Positions 1 to 9,116 of a stretch of DNA of 64,000 bases are shown here, piece by piece (position 1 is the first letter of the stretch; each line of letters starts with the position of its first letter). The notes beneath the pieces were generated by a model. That model was not told the DNA's origin and did no database searches. It worked only from the letters and a program-made list of their open reading frames with translations. The stretch covers positions 93,316 to 157,315 of the forward strand of contig JAHWKK010000002.1 in NCBI GenBank assembly GCA_019347945.1. The letters are read 5' to 3'. This stretch comes from Acidobacteriota bacterium (GTDB lineage: Bacteria > Acidobacteriota > Thermoanaerobaculia > Gp7-AA8 > JAHWKK01). A program made the translations under genes and the position numbers.

Positions 1-9
1 TCGCCCCCC

Positions 10-1368
10 ATGAGCGAAAACATCGGAAGCTCCGGCAATCCACTCCGCGTGGCGATCATCGGAACCGGGCCCTCGGGGATGTTCGCCGCGGGCGCCCTTC
101 TGAAGTCGGGGCTCGAAGTCAGAGTCGACCTTTTCGACAAGCTCCCTACACCCTACGGGCTCGTCCGATACGGCGTTGCCCCCGATCATCAGAAGATCAA
201 GAAGGTCGCTGCGGCATTCGAGCGCACCGGCGCCGACGAGCGCGTCCGGTTCTTCGGAAACGTAAAGCTCGGCCGGGACGTGACGCGAGAGGAGCTCCTC
301 GATCACTACCACCAGATCGTCTACGCGGTGGGGGCTCAGGCTGATGCCTCGCTCGGGATTCCGGGTGAAGACCTCGAAGGAAGCATTTCGTCGACCGAGC
401 TCGTGAACTGGTACAACGGACACCCGGAGCTCGAGGGGTTCGATGTCCCTCTCGAGCACAGAAGCGTCGCGATCATCGGTATCGGGAATGTCGCGATCGA
501 CGTGGCGAGGATTCTGGCGAAGCGGCCCGAGGATCTCGCAACGACAGACATCTCGGATGCCGCTCTGGCTGAGCTGTCGAAGAATCACATCCGTGAGATT
601 TTCGTCCTGGCCCGCCGCGGACCCGTCGAGGCCAAATGCACGCCGAAGGAGCTATCGGAGCTGAGCGAGGTCGAAGGGGCGCAGGCGTGGATCAACCCGG
701 ACGAGCTCGAGCTCGGCCCGGAAAGCGAGAAGGCTCTCGAGGAAGACCGCAGCGCACAACAGAACATCGAGATATTCCGCCGCCTCGCGGGGGAAGCGTT
801 GATCGAGGGCAAACGCCACATCCATTTCAAGTTCCTCGTCTCCCCCGTCGAGATCCTCGGTGAGAATGGGCGGGTCACAGGGCTCAAAGTCGAACGCAAC
901 CGCCTCGTCATGCGCCCCGACGGCCGCCTCTCGGCGGAGGGGACCGGCGAAATGGAAACTCTGGCGGTCTCGATGGTCGTGCGGGCGGTGGGTTACCGTT
1001 CCCGTCCTCTCCCGGATGTCCCGTTCGACGAGAACCGGGCGATCATCCCAAATCAGAAGGGGACGGTCGGCAATCGGGAGTACGCCGTCGGATGGATCAA
1101 ACGGGGCCCGACGGGACTCATCGGTACAAACAAGGGCGATGCGAACGAAACCGTCGAGTCGATGCTCGCGGAGATCCCCGCGCTCGGGAACCTCGAAGTC
1201 TCGGCGGATATCGCAGAGTTGCTCAACCAGCGCGAAGTCCGCTTCGTGACCTGGGAGGAATGGCGGCGGCTCGACGAGCTCGAGACCGAGCGGGGAAGCA
1301 CGTCAGGACGGCCCCGCGTGAAGTTCGCGACGATCTCGGAGATGCTCGAAGGCTGCGACAACTGCTGA
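10..1368 (+). CDS. fprA: Ferredoxin/adrenodoxin-type NADP+ reductase (FAD-dependent)
   Basis: This 452-residue flavoprotein should move electrons between NADP(H) and ferredoxin in the cytosol. The N-terminal FAD-binding fold shows GTGPSGMFAAGALL near residue 18, followed by the family signature PYGLVRYGVAPDHQ near residue 49. A second Rossmann fold (IIGIGNVAIDVARIL, near 156) binds NADP. The C-terminal motif GWIKRGPTGLIGTNKGDA is typical of adrenodoxin-reductase-like enzymes. Length matches the family (about 450). The ATG lies only 9 bases into the window, so promoter and upstream partners cannot be seen. The gene converges on the M48 protease gene. Family assignment is firm; the physiological ferredoxin partner is unknown. 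Confidence 0.93.
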   Translation: MSENIGSSGNPLRVAIIGTGPSGMFAAGALLKSGLEVRVDLFDKLPTPYGLVRYGVAPDHQKIKKVAAAFERTGADERVRFFGNVKLGRDVTREELLDHYHQIVYAVGAQADASLGIPGEDLEGSISSTELVNWYNGHPELEGFDVPLEHRSVAIIGIGNVAIDVARILAKRPEDLATTDISDAALAELSKNHIREIFVLARRGPVEAKCTPKELSELSEVEGAQAWINPDELELGPESEKALEEDRSAQQNIEIFRRLAGEALIEGKRHIHFKFLVSPVEILGENGRVTGLKVERNRLVMRPDGRLSAEGTGEMETLAVSMVVRAVGYRSRPLPDVPFDENRAIIPNQKGTVGNREYAVGWIKRGPTGLIGTNKGDANETVESMLAEIPALGNLEVSADIAELLNQREVRFVTWEEWRRLDELETERGSTSGRPRVKFATISEMLEGCDNC

Positions 1369-1374
1369 GAGGGG

Positions 1375-1436
1375 GGTTGGAGGTTGGAGCGTCCACAGCC
1401 GTACTGAATGAACCTCCAACCTCAAAGTTCCAAACC
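1375..1436. repeat. Imperfect inverted repeat between convergent genes
   Basis: The short gap between two convergent genes holds GGTTGGAGGTTGGA, answered about 25 nt later by CCTCCAACCTC and TTCCAAACC. A transcript of either strand could fold here, so it may serve as a two-way stop. There is no T-run, so a classical intrinsic terminator is not supported. Confidence 0.4.
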
Positions 1437-1444
1437 CGTACCTT

Positions 1445-2914
1445 CTAGTCGCGTTCGATGATCTGCTCGGGCAATTTCACCACCAGGCCACGGGGAACAC
1501 CCGCTCCGGCATCGAATCCATTGATCGCGGCGATCTCGTTCGCATCGCCCAGATCCCCGGTCGCCCGGCGGGCGAGGTTCGACCATGTGTCGCCCGAGCC
1601 TGCCTGTCCGACTTTGAGGCGAGGAGGCGTCGCCGCCCGTGCGGTCCGCTGATCGAATGAGAGTGCGGCCAGCGTGCTCCCCATCGGAGCCTGACTCGCG
1701 GCGCTCGCCGGGGAGATCTCGATGAATACCACGGCATTACCTGCATTCTCGAAGTGCGTCGTTTCGACGGCCAGCGTTCCTTGCCGAGTCTGGCCCGCCC
1801 AGAGGTCGACGACGAAGCGCTGTCCGGTCTTCGCGCGCGCCTCGTACGACCGCTGGTACTTCAGACCCATCTGCTGAAAGTGTTGCCTCAGTGCGTTCTG
1901 GACATTCCGCGTGGGAATCCTCTCGAGCGGAATCTCATCGACCTGAATCGAGCCCTGCCCGTTCTTGTTGACCAGCTGGAAGACGCCCCCGAAACCAGCC
2001 TGCGCCTCCCATGATGCGGGATAGGAGAGAACCATACCGTGGGTCTTTTCATAAACGGTGTTGTTTTTGACCGTCACGCGCTCGGTGCTTCGCCCGGTGA
2101 TCATCCCTTCGAGATTCGAGATGAACGGTCCGCGATCCATCGATCGTTGCGAGATCGAGCTTCCGGTCGCATCGATCTCCGCGATCTGCCGCTGAACGTC
2201 GCCGACGCGTTTCGCGGGATCCGGATGTGACTGGAAGTACTGGTCGATCGACGATGCTTCCTGATCTCGGAGCCGGTCGAGTGTCCTCAGCATCTGTTCG
2301 GCTCCGTGAGGGTTGTAACCGGCCTCGGCCATGTAGGCCGTTCCGAAGAGATCCGACTGCGTCTCCTGCTGTCTCGAATATCGCTGGAAGAGGAGTGAAG
2401 CGCCGAGCTGAGCCAGGTCGCCGTACTGCTGTGCCGCCTCCGGCCCGGCGATGATCGCACCCGCCACCAGACCGAGCTGAGCGAGCTGGGCCTGAGAGAT
2501 CCGCTGCGCGGCATGACGGTTCGTGACGTGTGCTATCTCGTGCGCGAGAACGCCGGCGAGCTCGTCTTCGGTGTTCATCCTTTCGAGCATGCCTCGAGTG
2601 ATGTAGACATAACCGCCGGGCAAAGCCATCGCGTTGAGCATCGGGCTGTCGAGCACGGTGAATGTCCACTCGAGATCCGGACGGTCCGAGACCGCGGCGA
2701 TGCGCTGCCCGACACGGTCGACCATCCGATTGATCTCCGGTTTTTCGTCGTATACACCGAACTGCCTCAGCGTGTCCTGGTGTGCCTGCGCACCGATGGC
2801 GAGCTCCTGCTGTTGTGAGATGAGACTGAGCTCCCGTTTGCCTGTCGCGGGATTGGTCGAGCACGCGACGACGATCAGAAGCATGAGGGCGGGTATGAGC
2901 AGTCTGCTACGCAT
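1445..2914 (-). CDS. M48-family zinc metalloprotease lipoprotein with LysM-like tail
   Basis: A 489-residue protein predicted to be exported and lipid-anchored: a hydrophobic start ends in a lipobox, VVAC, with the acylated Cys near residue 18. The zinc site HEIAHVTNRH and a downstream E-T-Q-S-D (third ligand Glu) identify an M48 peptidase of the BepA/LoiP type, which cuts misfolded outer-membrane or periplasmic proteins. The middle (about 290-420) resembles no domain I recognise. The C-terminal 55 residues (GDTWSNLARRATGD, then VPRGLVVKLP) look like a peptidoglycan-binding LysM module. I chose the Met before RSRLLIPALM because it begins the signal peptide and is preceded by GGAGG; an upstream TTG would add 11 unlikely residues. 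Confidence 0.88.
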   Translation of the reverse strand: MRSRLLIPALMLLIVVACSTNPATGKRELSLISQQQELAIGAQAHQDTLRQFGVYDEKPEINRMVDRVGQRIAAVSDRPDLEWTFTVLDSPMLNAMALPGGYVYITRGMLERMNTEDELAGVLAHEIAHVTNRHAAQRISQAQLAQLGLVAGAIIAGPEAAQQYGDLAQLGASLLFQRYSRQQETQSDLFGTAYMAEAGYNPHGAEQMLRTLDRLRDQEASSIDQYFQSHPDPAKRVGDVQRQIAEIDATGSSISQRSMDRGPFISNLEGMITGRSTERVTVKNNTVYEKTHGMVLSYPASWEAQAGFGGVFQLVNKNGQGSIQVDEIPLERIPTRNVQNALRQHFQQMGLKYQRSYEARAKTGQRFVVDLWAGQTRQGTLAVETTHFENAGNAVVFIEISPASAASQAPMGSTLAALSFDQRTARAATPPRLKVGQAGSGDTWSNLARRATGDLGDANEIAAINGFDAGAGVPRGLVVKLPEQIIERD

Positions 2915-3078
2915 CGGTTGGTCCTCCTGTAACGGCAGTTTCCACAAATGTCAGGAGTGCAAGGGGGGTACCCGTCGGCCCGGAAAGCATCCCGAAAGGA
3001 ACGAATCCGGAGCTCATCACGTTGGGAGCAGTACAAGTCAGCGCGAGGATCGCGAATGCAGCCCTCCGCGCGTCCCGT

Positions 3079-3086
3079 TATAGAAT
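3079..3086 (+). promoter_or_regulatory. Possible -10 box upstream of nuoB
   Basis: TATAGAAT lies 33 nt before the nuoB ATG in the gap divergent from the M48 gene. It matches TANAAT-type -10 boxes seen elsewhere in this window, but no convincing -35 is visible. Confidence 0.35.
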
Positions 3087-3118
3087 CTCGCGAACCGTCT
3101 GGAGGAAAGCCTCGAACG

Positions 3119-3700
3119 ATGCCACCCGAGAAAATTACGAACCAAGGATCGATCCTGCCGCGCAAACGCTCGGAGCTGCCTGGCGACGACGCCGAAAAGG
3201 GAATGATTACACTCCCCGGCGAGAGAAAAAGTCAGGAACCCGGCGAAGGAAGCACCTGGTTCACCTCGACCCTCGATTACCTCGTGAACTGGGCCCGTGG
3301 CAACTCGCTCTGGCCGCTTCCTTTTGGAACCGCCTGCTGCGCAATCGAGTTCATGTCGATGGTCTCGTCTCACTACGACATCTCCCGGTTCGGCGCCGAG
3401 GTCGTGCGATTCTCCCCGAGACAGTCGGACGTGATGATCGTGGCGGGAACGATCGTCGACAAGATGGCTCCCGTGATGAAAAAAATCTACGACCAGATGC
3501 CCGATCCGAAGTATGTGATCTCGATGGGTGCCTGTGCGACCTCCGGCGGCTTCTACCGCGCTTACCACGTCGTTCAGGGGATCGATGAGGTTTTGCCCGT
3601 CGACATCTGGGTGCCGGGTTGCCCCCCCACCCCGGATGGTCTGATGTACGGAATTCTGAAGCTGAAAGAGAAGATCGAACGGGGCGAGCTCGACCGATGA
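3119..3700 (+). CDS. nuoB: NADH-quinone oxidoreductase subunit B
   Basis: NuoB carries the terminal iron-sulfur cluster N2 that passes electrons to quinone in complex I. The four ligands are present: adjacent Cys73-Cys74 in [11 protein letters not shown], Cys139 in GACATSGG and Cys168 in [10 protein letters not shown]. From the chosen ATG the protein is 193 residues, with a 45-residue N-terminal extension of low complexity before the conserved core. GGAGG lies 13 nt upstream of this ATG; a later Met at 3203 would give a shorter form. An in-frame upstream start at 2948 would add 57 residues without family similarity and is rejected. The stop overlaps the next start as ATGA, so nuoB and nuoCD are translationally coupled. 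Confidence 0.95.
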   Translation: MPPEKITNQGSILPRKRSELPGDDAEKGMITLPGERKSQEPGEGSTWFTSTLDYLVNWARGNSLWPLPFGTACCAIEFMSMVSSHYDISRFGAEVVRFSPRQSDVMIVAGTIVDKMAPVMKKIYDQMPDPKYVISMGACATSGGFYRAYHVVQGIDEVLPVDIWVPGCPPTPDGLMYGILKLKEKIERGELDR

Positions 3701-5475
3701 GCACGATGACCCGGCTGAGCTCGGTCCCGTACACCGGACCTGCTCCAACCAATCGGAATCCGTACGTTCCCCACAACGCCGAAGCATTCGACCGGCGCGG
3801 CGCTGAGATTCGCCGGACGAAAGGGCTCGAGGGCCTCGACCAGGAGCTCGGGCAGGATCTGCCGACCTTCAGAGTCGACCGCGCGGACATTGTCGGAGTG
3901 CTTCGAACGCTTCACGACGATCCGTCGCTGCAGTTCATCCTCCCCCTCGACCTTTTCGGAGTCGACTACCCGAACCGGGATGGCGGCGAGCGCTTCGACG
4001 TCGTCTACCAGCTCTACTCGTTCGAGAACAACGAAAGAGTCAGGCTCAAGGTGCGCACGGACGAACAGACGCCGGTCCCATCGTCCTACCCGGTGTATCG
4101 GGGCTTCGAATGGTTCGAGCGGGAGGCGTACGACCTTTACGGCATCCGTTTCGAGGGTCATCCGGATCTCCGACGGATCCTCACCCACGAGGCGTTTCAG
4201 GGTCACGCCCTCCGGAAGGATTACGACCCGGCGCTCCGATGGATCCTCACCGAGAAGGACATCAGCCGGATCGTGCCGAAGCTCGCCATCGAGCCCGAAG
4301 ACACGGAGTTCGAGCGTGTGACCCTCAACCTCGGCCCGTCGCATCCGGCCACCCACGGAACGCTTCGAATCGTGGTGACTCTCGACGGGGAAACGATCGT
4401 CGGCGCGGACACCGAGATCGGCTATCTCCATCGCTGTTTCGAGAAGATGGCGGAGACCCACACGTGGCAGCAGGTCATCCCCTTCACCGATCGGCTGAAC
4501 TACATGTCGGCCATCATCAACAACGTCGGCTACTGCATGACGGTCGAGAAGCTCCTCGGAATCAAGGCTCCGGAAAGAGCCGAATACATTCTCCTCGTCC
4601 TCTCGGAGCTGATGCGCATCGCCGATCATCTCGTCTGCATCGGGACCAACATGGTCGACATCGGTGCGCTGACGAACTTCTGGTATCTGTTCCAGCCGCG
4701 CGAAGAGATTTACGGGCTGGTCGAGGCATGCTGCGGCGCACGTCTTCTCCCGTCCTACACTCGAATCGGGGGACTCGCCGTCGACGCACCACCCGACTTC
4801 ATCGAGAAGGCCCGAAGGCTCGTCGAAATGATTCCCCGTTACGTCGGAGATGCCGAGAAACTTCTGACCAAGAACCGGATTTTCCGGGAGCGGATGGAAG
4901 GCACCGGCGTCATCTCGAAGGAGGACGCGATCAACTGGGGGTTCACCGGCCCATGCCTTCGCGCCTCTGGCGTTCCCCACGACATCCGCAAAGCCTCACC
5001 CTATCTCGGATACGAAACCTACGACTTCGACATTCCGGTCGCCTATGAGGGGGACAACTACGCGCGGTATCTCGTGCGTCTCGAAGAGATCCGCCAGTCG
5101 CTCAGGATTCTGAAACAGGCTCTCGATCGAGGCATGCCGGAGGGACCCGTCATCGTCGACGATCCGTATGTAGCTCTTCCTCCCAAGGAGAAGGTCTACA
5201 ACGAGATGGAGTCGCTGATCTATCACTTCAAGCTGATCATGCACGGCATTCAGCCGCCGGTCGGCGAAACTTACTTCCAGGTCGAAGGCGGAAACGGCGA
5301 GCTCGGTTTCTATGTTGTTTCGGACGGAACGAAAAATCCGTATCGCGTCCGCGTTCGACCGCCGTGCTTTGCAATCTATCAGGCGTTTCGCCAGATGATC
5401 ACCGGCGGCCAGATCGCCGACGTCATCGCCACACTCGGTACCGTCAACATCATCGCGGGCGAGCTCGACCGCTGA
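3697..5475 (+). CDS. nuoCD: Fused NADH-quinone oxidoreductase subunits C and D
   Basis: A 592-residue fusion of the 30 kDa (NuoC) and 49 kDa (NuoD) peripheral subunits of complex I, close to the E. coli fusion in length (about 600). The C part (about 60-195) has the signature [11 protein letters not shown] followed by GHPDLRRIL. The D part starts near 205 with [12 protein letters not shown] and [12 protein letters not shown] and ends [12 protein letters not shown], where most homologues have a Met-Gly-Glu-(V/L)-Asp-Arg end. NuoD forms the quinone pocket with NuoB. The Cys pairs that would mark a NiFe hydrogenase are absent, so this is a respiratory-type subunit. The start overlaps nuoB (ATGA); nuoI follows after 19 nt. 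Confidence 0.95.
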   Translation: MSTMTRLSSVPYTGPAPTNRNPYVPHNAEAFDRRGAEIRRTKGLEGLDQELGQDLPTFRVDRADIVGVLRTLHDDPSLQFILPLDLFGVDYPNRDGGERFDVVYQLYSFENNERVRLKVRTDEQTPVPSSYPVYRGFEWFEREAYDLYGIRFEGHPDLRRILTHEAFQGHALRKDYDPALRWILTEKDISRIVPKLAIEPEDTEFERVTLNLGPSHPATHGTLRIVVTLDGETIVGADTEIGYLHRCFEKMAETHTWQQVIPFTDRLNYMSAIINNVGYCMTVEKLLGIKAPERAEYILLVLSELMRIADHLVCIGTNMVDIGALTNFWYLFQPREEIYGLVEACCGARLLPSYTRIGGLAVDAPPDFIEKARRLVEMIPRYVGDAEKLLTKNRIFRERMEGTGVISKEDAINWGFTGPCLRASGVPHDIRKASPYLGYETYDFDIPVAYEGDNYARYLVRLEEIRQSLRILKQALDRGMPEGPVIVDDPYVALPPKEKVYNEMESLIYHFKLIMHGIQPPVGETYFQVEGGNGELGFYVVSDGTKNPYRVRVRPPCFAIYQAFRQMITGGQIADVIATLGTVNIIAGELDR

Positions 5476-5494
5476 GGAAACGAGAAAGGACGAC

Positions 5495-6130
5495 ATGGGT
5501 GTCGTAGAGATCAAGCGCAAGAAAATGACCTTCTCCGAGAAACTCTTCATCCCGGAAGTCATCAAGGGGATGTTCGTCACCATCGGACATCTGCTGCGCA
5601 ACCTCGTCAATCTGAAGAAACTGCCGACCATCTCCTATCCGGAGATCAAACGGGTCTATTCGGAGCGGTTTCGCGGGCGACATATCCTGACGAGCCGCGA
5701 AGACGGGACGACGCGATGCGTGGCATGCTACATGTGCTCGACGGCATGTCCCGCCGAGTGCATCACGATCGAAGCGGGTGAGGACGAGCGGACGCGAGAG
5801 AAATTTCCGACGCGCTACGACATCGATCTGCTCCGCTGCGTCTTCTGCGGTTACTGTGTCGACGCCTGCCCCGAGGATGCGATTTACATGACTCGTGACT
5901 ACGAAATGTCGATCGATACCCGGTCTCGTGCCGTGGTCGGCCTGCGCGATCTCGTGGTTCCGCCCAACTTCCCAACCGGGCCGATGGGCTGGCGGCCATA
6001 CTACGGCGAGATCAGAAAAGAAGGCGCGGCGGGTGGGACCGGTATCGGACAACCTTTGCGACCGGCACCGTTCGACGACGAGGACCAGCCGCCGAATCCG
6101 GAAGTCTACCGGGGGGGACAGCAGTCCTGA
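5495..6130 (+). CDS. nuoI: NADH-quinone oxidoreductase subunit I (2x[4Fe-4S])
   Basis: NuoI binds the two [4Fe-4S] clusters N6a and N6b that connect the NADH module with NuoB. Both motifs are intact: Cys75-78-81-85 and Cys115-118-121-125. The protein has 211 residues; about 60 residues after the second motif form a Pro/Gly-rich tail longer than in E. coli NuoI. The N-terminal amphipathic helix (IPEVIKGMFVTIGHLL) is typical for membrane-surface association. An AGAAAGGA ribosome site precedes the ATG. It is the last gene of the short nuoB-nuoCD-nuoI operon: the next gene is on the other strand, and nuoA, nuoH and the other subunits are absent here. Confidence 0.95.
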   Translation: MGVVEIKRKKMTFSEKLFIPEVIKGMFVTIGHLLRNLVNLKKLPTISYPEIKRVYSERFRGRHILTSREDGTTRCVACYMCSTACPAECITIEAGEDERTREKFPTRYDIDLLRCVFCGYCVDACPEDAIYMTRDYEMSIDTRSRAVVGLRDLVVPPNFPTGPMGWRPYYGEIRKEGAAGGTGIGQPLRPAPFDDEDQPPNPEVYRGGQQS

Positions 6131-6134
6131 GTCT

Positions 6135-6689
6135 TCAGAGGTCGCGGTCGTGCTCGAGGACGTAGGCGATCGTTTCTTCCGACACGATCTCCTGAAGGAA
6201 TCGGTGGATCGCTTGGACGTCGTCGGCCCCGGACGATCCTTCACTTCCCGCGAAGCCGCCCTGCACGGCTTTCGATTCGAGAAAGAGCTGTGCCTGTCTG
6301 ATCATCAGAACATGATCGGGGTCGATCCTGGCATCGTCGCGTTCCGGATCGAGGCCGCCATTCGACCTGAGGCGCTCGACACCGGCTCGCATCGACTCCA
6401 TCCCCTCGGCCACGCGCAGGCCGCTTCTGAAAAGCGGCTGGCCCTCAGCATTGCGCTCGTTGACGAGATGACTCCAGACGACCTTCGCGATCACGGAAAT
6501 CGATCCATTTTCGAGATCGACTCGCACCGGCACCTTTTCTCCGATCCGGACCGCTCGGCAGCCCCGGATTCTGAGTCCCGAGTACGACAAATCGAGCACA
6601 TCGACCGTGTCGGTGTCGAACGTCGCGCGAAGTGGAGGCTCCAAGGGGAATCTCTTCGCCACACGCGATTCTAGGACCTGCGCGCTCAC
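6135..6689 (-). CDS. PilZ-domain protein
   Basis: A 184-residue soluble protein whose N-terminal half is a PilZ domain, the usual bacterial receptor for cyclic di-GMP. The arginine motif RVAKR (residues 9-13) and the D-x-S-x-x-G motif in DLSYSGLRI are both present, so nucleotide binding is plausible. The C-terminal 80 residues are polar and unrecognised; they include QAQLFLESKA and end with a short helix. The start codon is GTG with no ribosome site but a CATACT box 6 nt upstream, suggesting a leaderless mRNA. Which process it controls (motility, exopolysaccharide) is not shown by its neighbours. Confidence 0.82.
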   Translation of the reverse strand: MSAQVLESRVAKRFPLEPPLRATFDTDTVDVLDLSYSGLRIRGCRAVRIGEKVPVRVDLENGSISVIAKVVWSHLVNERNAEGQPLFRSGLRVAEGMESMRAGVERLRSNGGLDPERDDARIDPDHVLMIRQAQLFLESKAVQGGFAGSEGSSGADDVQAIHRFLQEIVSEETIAYVLEHDRDL

Positions 6690-6695
6690 GAGATC

Positions 6696-6701
6696 AGTAT
6701 G
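6696..6701 (-). promoter_or_regulatory. -10-like box 6 nt before the PilZ start (leaderless candidate)
   Basis: On the minus strand CATACT is followed by 6 nt and then the GTG start. Transcription starting about 7 nt after the box would begin at or next to the start codon. Confidence 0.4.
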
Positions 6702-6774
6702 GGTGCCATCCGGGGGTCTGTCATCTGCCGTTCGATGGTGCTTCGGATCGAAAGTGAGTGTGTGGAAGGTCGTG

Positions 6775-7803
6775 TCAACCAGCCCTGGAAACTTCGACGC
6801 GTTCGTGGTAGCGGTCCTCGATCAGGAGCATCTTCACGAGTACGACGATGACCGCAAGAAGCGGAGTCGCGACGATGACTCCGAGTGCCCCGAACAACAG
6901 TCCCATCAGCATCTGCGCGAGGATCGTCATCGCCGGAGGCAGCCAGACAGTCCGCCTTTCGATGAGCGGGGTCAGGAGGTAGCTCTCGAGTAGCTGAATC
7001 ACCAGATAGAGCACAGCGACGAGGAGCCCGGTTCGCGGCGACTCGGCGAGCCCGAGAAGAATCGCCGGAATCGCCGAGAGCAGCGGCCCGATGTATGGCA
7101 CGAACGAGAAGAGTGCGGCGATGATCCCCAGAACCAGCGCCAGCGGCACTCCCAGGATGAATAGCCCGAGCCACGTTGCCGCCCCAACGATCGCCATCGA
7201 CCCGAACCGCCCGACCAGCCACCAGGCGAGCGTACTCCGGCACGCCAGCAGAACCTCTTCAGTACGCCCACGAGCCGACGGTGGAACGAGCCACAGGAGC
7301 CCCTCCTCGTAAATGCGCGGAGTGAAAGCGAGATAGAAACCGACAAAGCCGAAAACCAGAACGCCCGTCAAAACCGCAATTGAGGATCGCACGTACCTGC
7401 CGATCTCTTCGGGCTCCATGACCAGCTCCCGCTCGTATTGTCCGATTACTTTCGAGATCGTCTCATCCCCCGGTAACTGGTTCTTCAGATCGTCGACGGC
7501 GTCCGGAAGGGCACTCGACAACTCCCTCGCCTGCTCCGATGCGCGCGGCGCCATCAGCCAGATGGCCAACGCGGTCCCGGCGATCAGAACAACTGTCGTG
7601 AGGAGCACAGCCCAATGCCTCGGCAGAGGCATGGCCGAGTGAACCGCGTCGGCAATCGAGCGGAGAAAGATCGCCAGCAGGATCCCGGCGAAAAGGATCA
7701 GAATGATCGATGAGGCCTTCCACGCGAGGAGACCTCCCGAGGCCACGCCGAGAACAACCATCGAAACGACCAGCGTTTTGCGGGCGAGCTCTCGATCAGG
7801 CAT
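6775..7803 (-). CDS. AI-2E family membrane permease (PerM/TqsA type)
   Basis: A polytopic inner-membrane protein of about 342 residues in the AI-2E family. Members export autoinducer-2 or other small solutes, or exchange ions; the substrate here is unknown. About eight hydrophobic segments are seen in the usual arrangement: two near the start (TLVVSMVVLGVASG; IILILFAGILLAIF), one around GTALAIWLMAP, a polar loop, one near GVLVFGFVGFYLAF, then four in the C-terminal half. The family motif PYIGPLLSAIPAI is present. I chose the Met of MPDRELARK, close to the first membrane segment; upstream Met or GTG codons (7854, 7917) are possible and none has a clear ribosome site. Confidence 0.85.
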   Translation of the reverse strand: MPDRELARKTLVVSMVVLGVASGGLLAWKASSIILILFAGILLAIFLRSIADAVHSAMPLPRHWAVLLTTVVLIAGTALAIWLMAPRASEQARELSSALPDAVDDLKNQLPGDETISKVIGQYERELVMEPEEIGRYVRSSIAVLTGVLVFGFVGFYLAFTPRIYEEGLLWLVPPSARGRTEEVLLACRSTLAWWLVGRFGSMAIVGAATWLGLFILGVPLALVLGIIAALFSFVPYIGPLLSAIPAILLGLAESPRTGLLVAVLYLVIQLLESYLLTPLIERRTVWLPPAMTILAQMLMGLLFGALGVIVATPLLAVIVVLVKMLLIEDRYHERVEVSRAG

Positions 7804-7960
7804 CGATTCGGCCCGATGCACGGGAGGTTCCAGAATGGAAAGCGGTGCGAACATGCCCGAAACGGCGGGAATTGGGGACGGGGCTGGCCAGTGGTGCACC
7901 GCCGTCCGATCCACCACTTCAGACGTTCCATCGCTTCACTCCGTGAAAACCCTCATCCTC

Positions 7961-7966
7961 TATACT
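7961..7966 (+). promoter_or_regulatory. -10 box TATACT just before the antiporter GTG (leaderless candidate)
   Basis: TATACT ends 7 nt before the GTG at 7974 and no Shine-Dalgarno sequence can fit between them. The predicted transcript would start at the start codon. The -35 region is not clear. Confidence 0.5.
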
Positions 7967-7973
7967 CGCTCGC

Positions 7974-9080
7974 GTGACATTTTCCGTCGTCGCCTTCTTC
8001 GCTCTGGGCCTCGCCCTCCTCGTTGTCGGCGGGGACTGGCTCGTGCGTGGCAGTTCCAGGCTGTCGCTTGCAATGGGCATCACCCCGCTGGTCGTCGGGC
8101 TTACGGTGGTGGCTTTCGGAACGAGTGCTCCGGAGCTCGCCGTCAGCATGATCGCTTCCTCTCAGGGGCAGCCGGATATCGCGATCGGCAACATTCTGGG
8201 AAGCAACATCTCCAACATTCTTCTGATCATCGGCCTCTCCGCGCTGATCGCCCCGCTTGTCGTGTCTCAACAGCTGATTCGGCTCGATGCGCCGATAATG
8301 ATCGGCGCAACGGGTCTGGCCTGGGCGCTCGGAAGCAACGGCAGGCTTTCCGCGAGAAATGGGTACATTCTCGTGGCCCTGCTGGTCGTCTACACGATCT
8401 TCGCGATCCGAAAGAGCCGGAGCGAGACGCGGAAGGTTCGCGAGGAGTACGAGAAGGAGTTCGGGACGATTCCGCAGGAGGAGCTTCGATCACCGCGGTC
8501 GATCCTGATGGACATCCTGCTGATCATCACCGGGATCGCTCTGCTGGTTCTCGGATCGCGATGGCTCGTCGGTTCGGCCACCGAGGTCGCGCGATATTTC
8601 GGGGTGAGCGAGCTGACGATCGGGCTGACCATCGTGGCGATCGGAACATCTCTTCCCGAGCTGGCGACCTCTGTTGTCGCGACACTCAAAGGGGAACGGG
8701 ACATCGCCGTGGGGAACGTCATCGGAAGCAACATTTTCAACATCCTGTGCGTGCTCGGCTTCACCGCCTCGATCGTTCCCGAAGGTGTCGCGATCTCGAG
8801 CCAGGCCCTCCGGTTCGACTTTCCTGTGACGCTGATTGTTTCCGTCGCCGCACTTCCCATTCTCTTCTCCAACTTCAGAATCGAGCGATGGGAGGGGGGG
8901 CTCTTCGTCCTGAGTTACGCTGCCTACCTCACCTATCTCATTCTCGATGCCACGAGTCACCCCTTCATCGAAATGTACGCTCACATCCTGGCGTGGTACG
9001 TCTTCCCCGTCGTTTTCGTTCTCATCGTGATTCAGACGTTTCTGACCGTTCGCGGGGCACGAGTGAAGAAGACCGACTGA
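7974..9080 (+). CDS. Calcium/sodium antiporter (CaCA family, YrbG-like)
   Basis: A 368-residue integral membrane exchanger that should export Ca2+ in return for Na+ (or K+/H+). It has the two inverted alpha-repeats of the family: GTSAPELAVSM with IAIGNILGSNISNILLIIG near residues 57-90, and GTSLPELATSVVATL with IAVGNVIGSNIFNILCVLG near 224-262. The acidic residue in each P-E-L repeat coordinates the cation. A charged cytosolic loop (residues 143-170) separates the halves. About ten membrane segments are expected. It starts with GTG and has no ribosome site, but a -10-like box sits just upstream. It is divergent from the AI-2E permease gene; gatB follows 36 nt later with its own putative promoter. 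Confidence 0.93.
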   Translation: MTFSVVAFFALGLALLVVGGDWLVRGSSRLSLAMGITPLVVGLTVVAFGTSAPELAVSMIASSQGQPDIAIGNILGSNISNILLIIGLSALIAPLVVSQQLIRLDAPIMIGATGLAWALGSNGRLSARNGYILVALLVVYTIFAIRKSRSETRKVREEYEKEFGTIPQEELRSPRSILMDILLIITGIALLVLGSRWLVGSATEVARYFGVSELTIGLTIVAIGTSLPELATSVVATLKGERDIAVGNVIGSNIFNILCVLGFTASIVPEGVAISSQALRFDFPVTLIVSVAALPILFSNFRIERWEGGLFVLSYAAYLTYLILDATSHPFIEMYAHILAWYVFPVVFVLIVIQTFLTVRGARVKKTD

Positions 9081-9102
9081 CGGCGACGGCATTCGGATTA
9101 CG

Positions 9103-9108
9103 TATAAT
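9103..9108 (+). promoter_or_regulatory. Consensus -10 box TATAAT just before gatB (leaderless candidate)
   Basis: A perfect TATAAT ends 8 nt before the gatB ATG; the intervening bases contain no ribosome site. Transcription from here would give an mRNA starting at or within 1-2 nt of AUG. Confidence 0.55.
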
Positions 9109-9116
9109 TCGGCGCC

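Noticed and set aside
2948..3118. Extended N-terminus of NuoB from an upstream start
   Set aside because: The 57 added residues have no similarity to NuoB and overlap the promoter region; a GGAGG site supports the ATG at 3119.
3574..4980. A 468-codon minus-strand frame opposite nuoCD
   Set aside because: NuoCD and its operon overlaps are unambiguous on the plus strand; the minus frame lacks domain features.
3697..5475. Energy-converting NiFe hydrogenase large subunit instead of NuoD
   Set aside because: The Cys pairs that bind NiFe are absent and the NuoC/NuoD fusion is typical of respiratory complex I.
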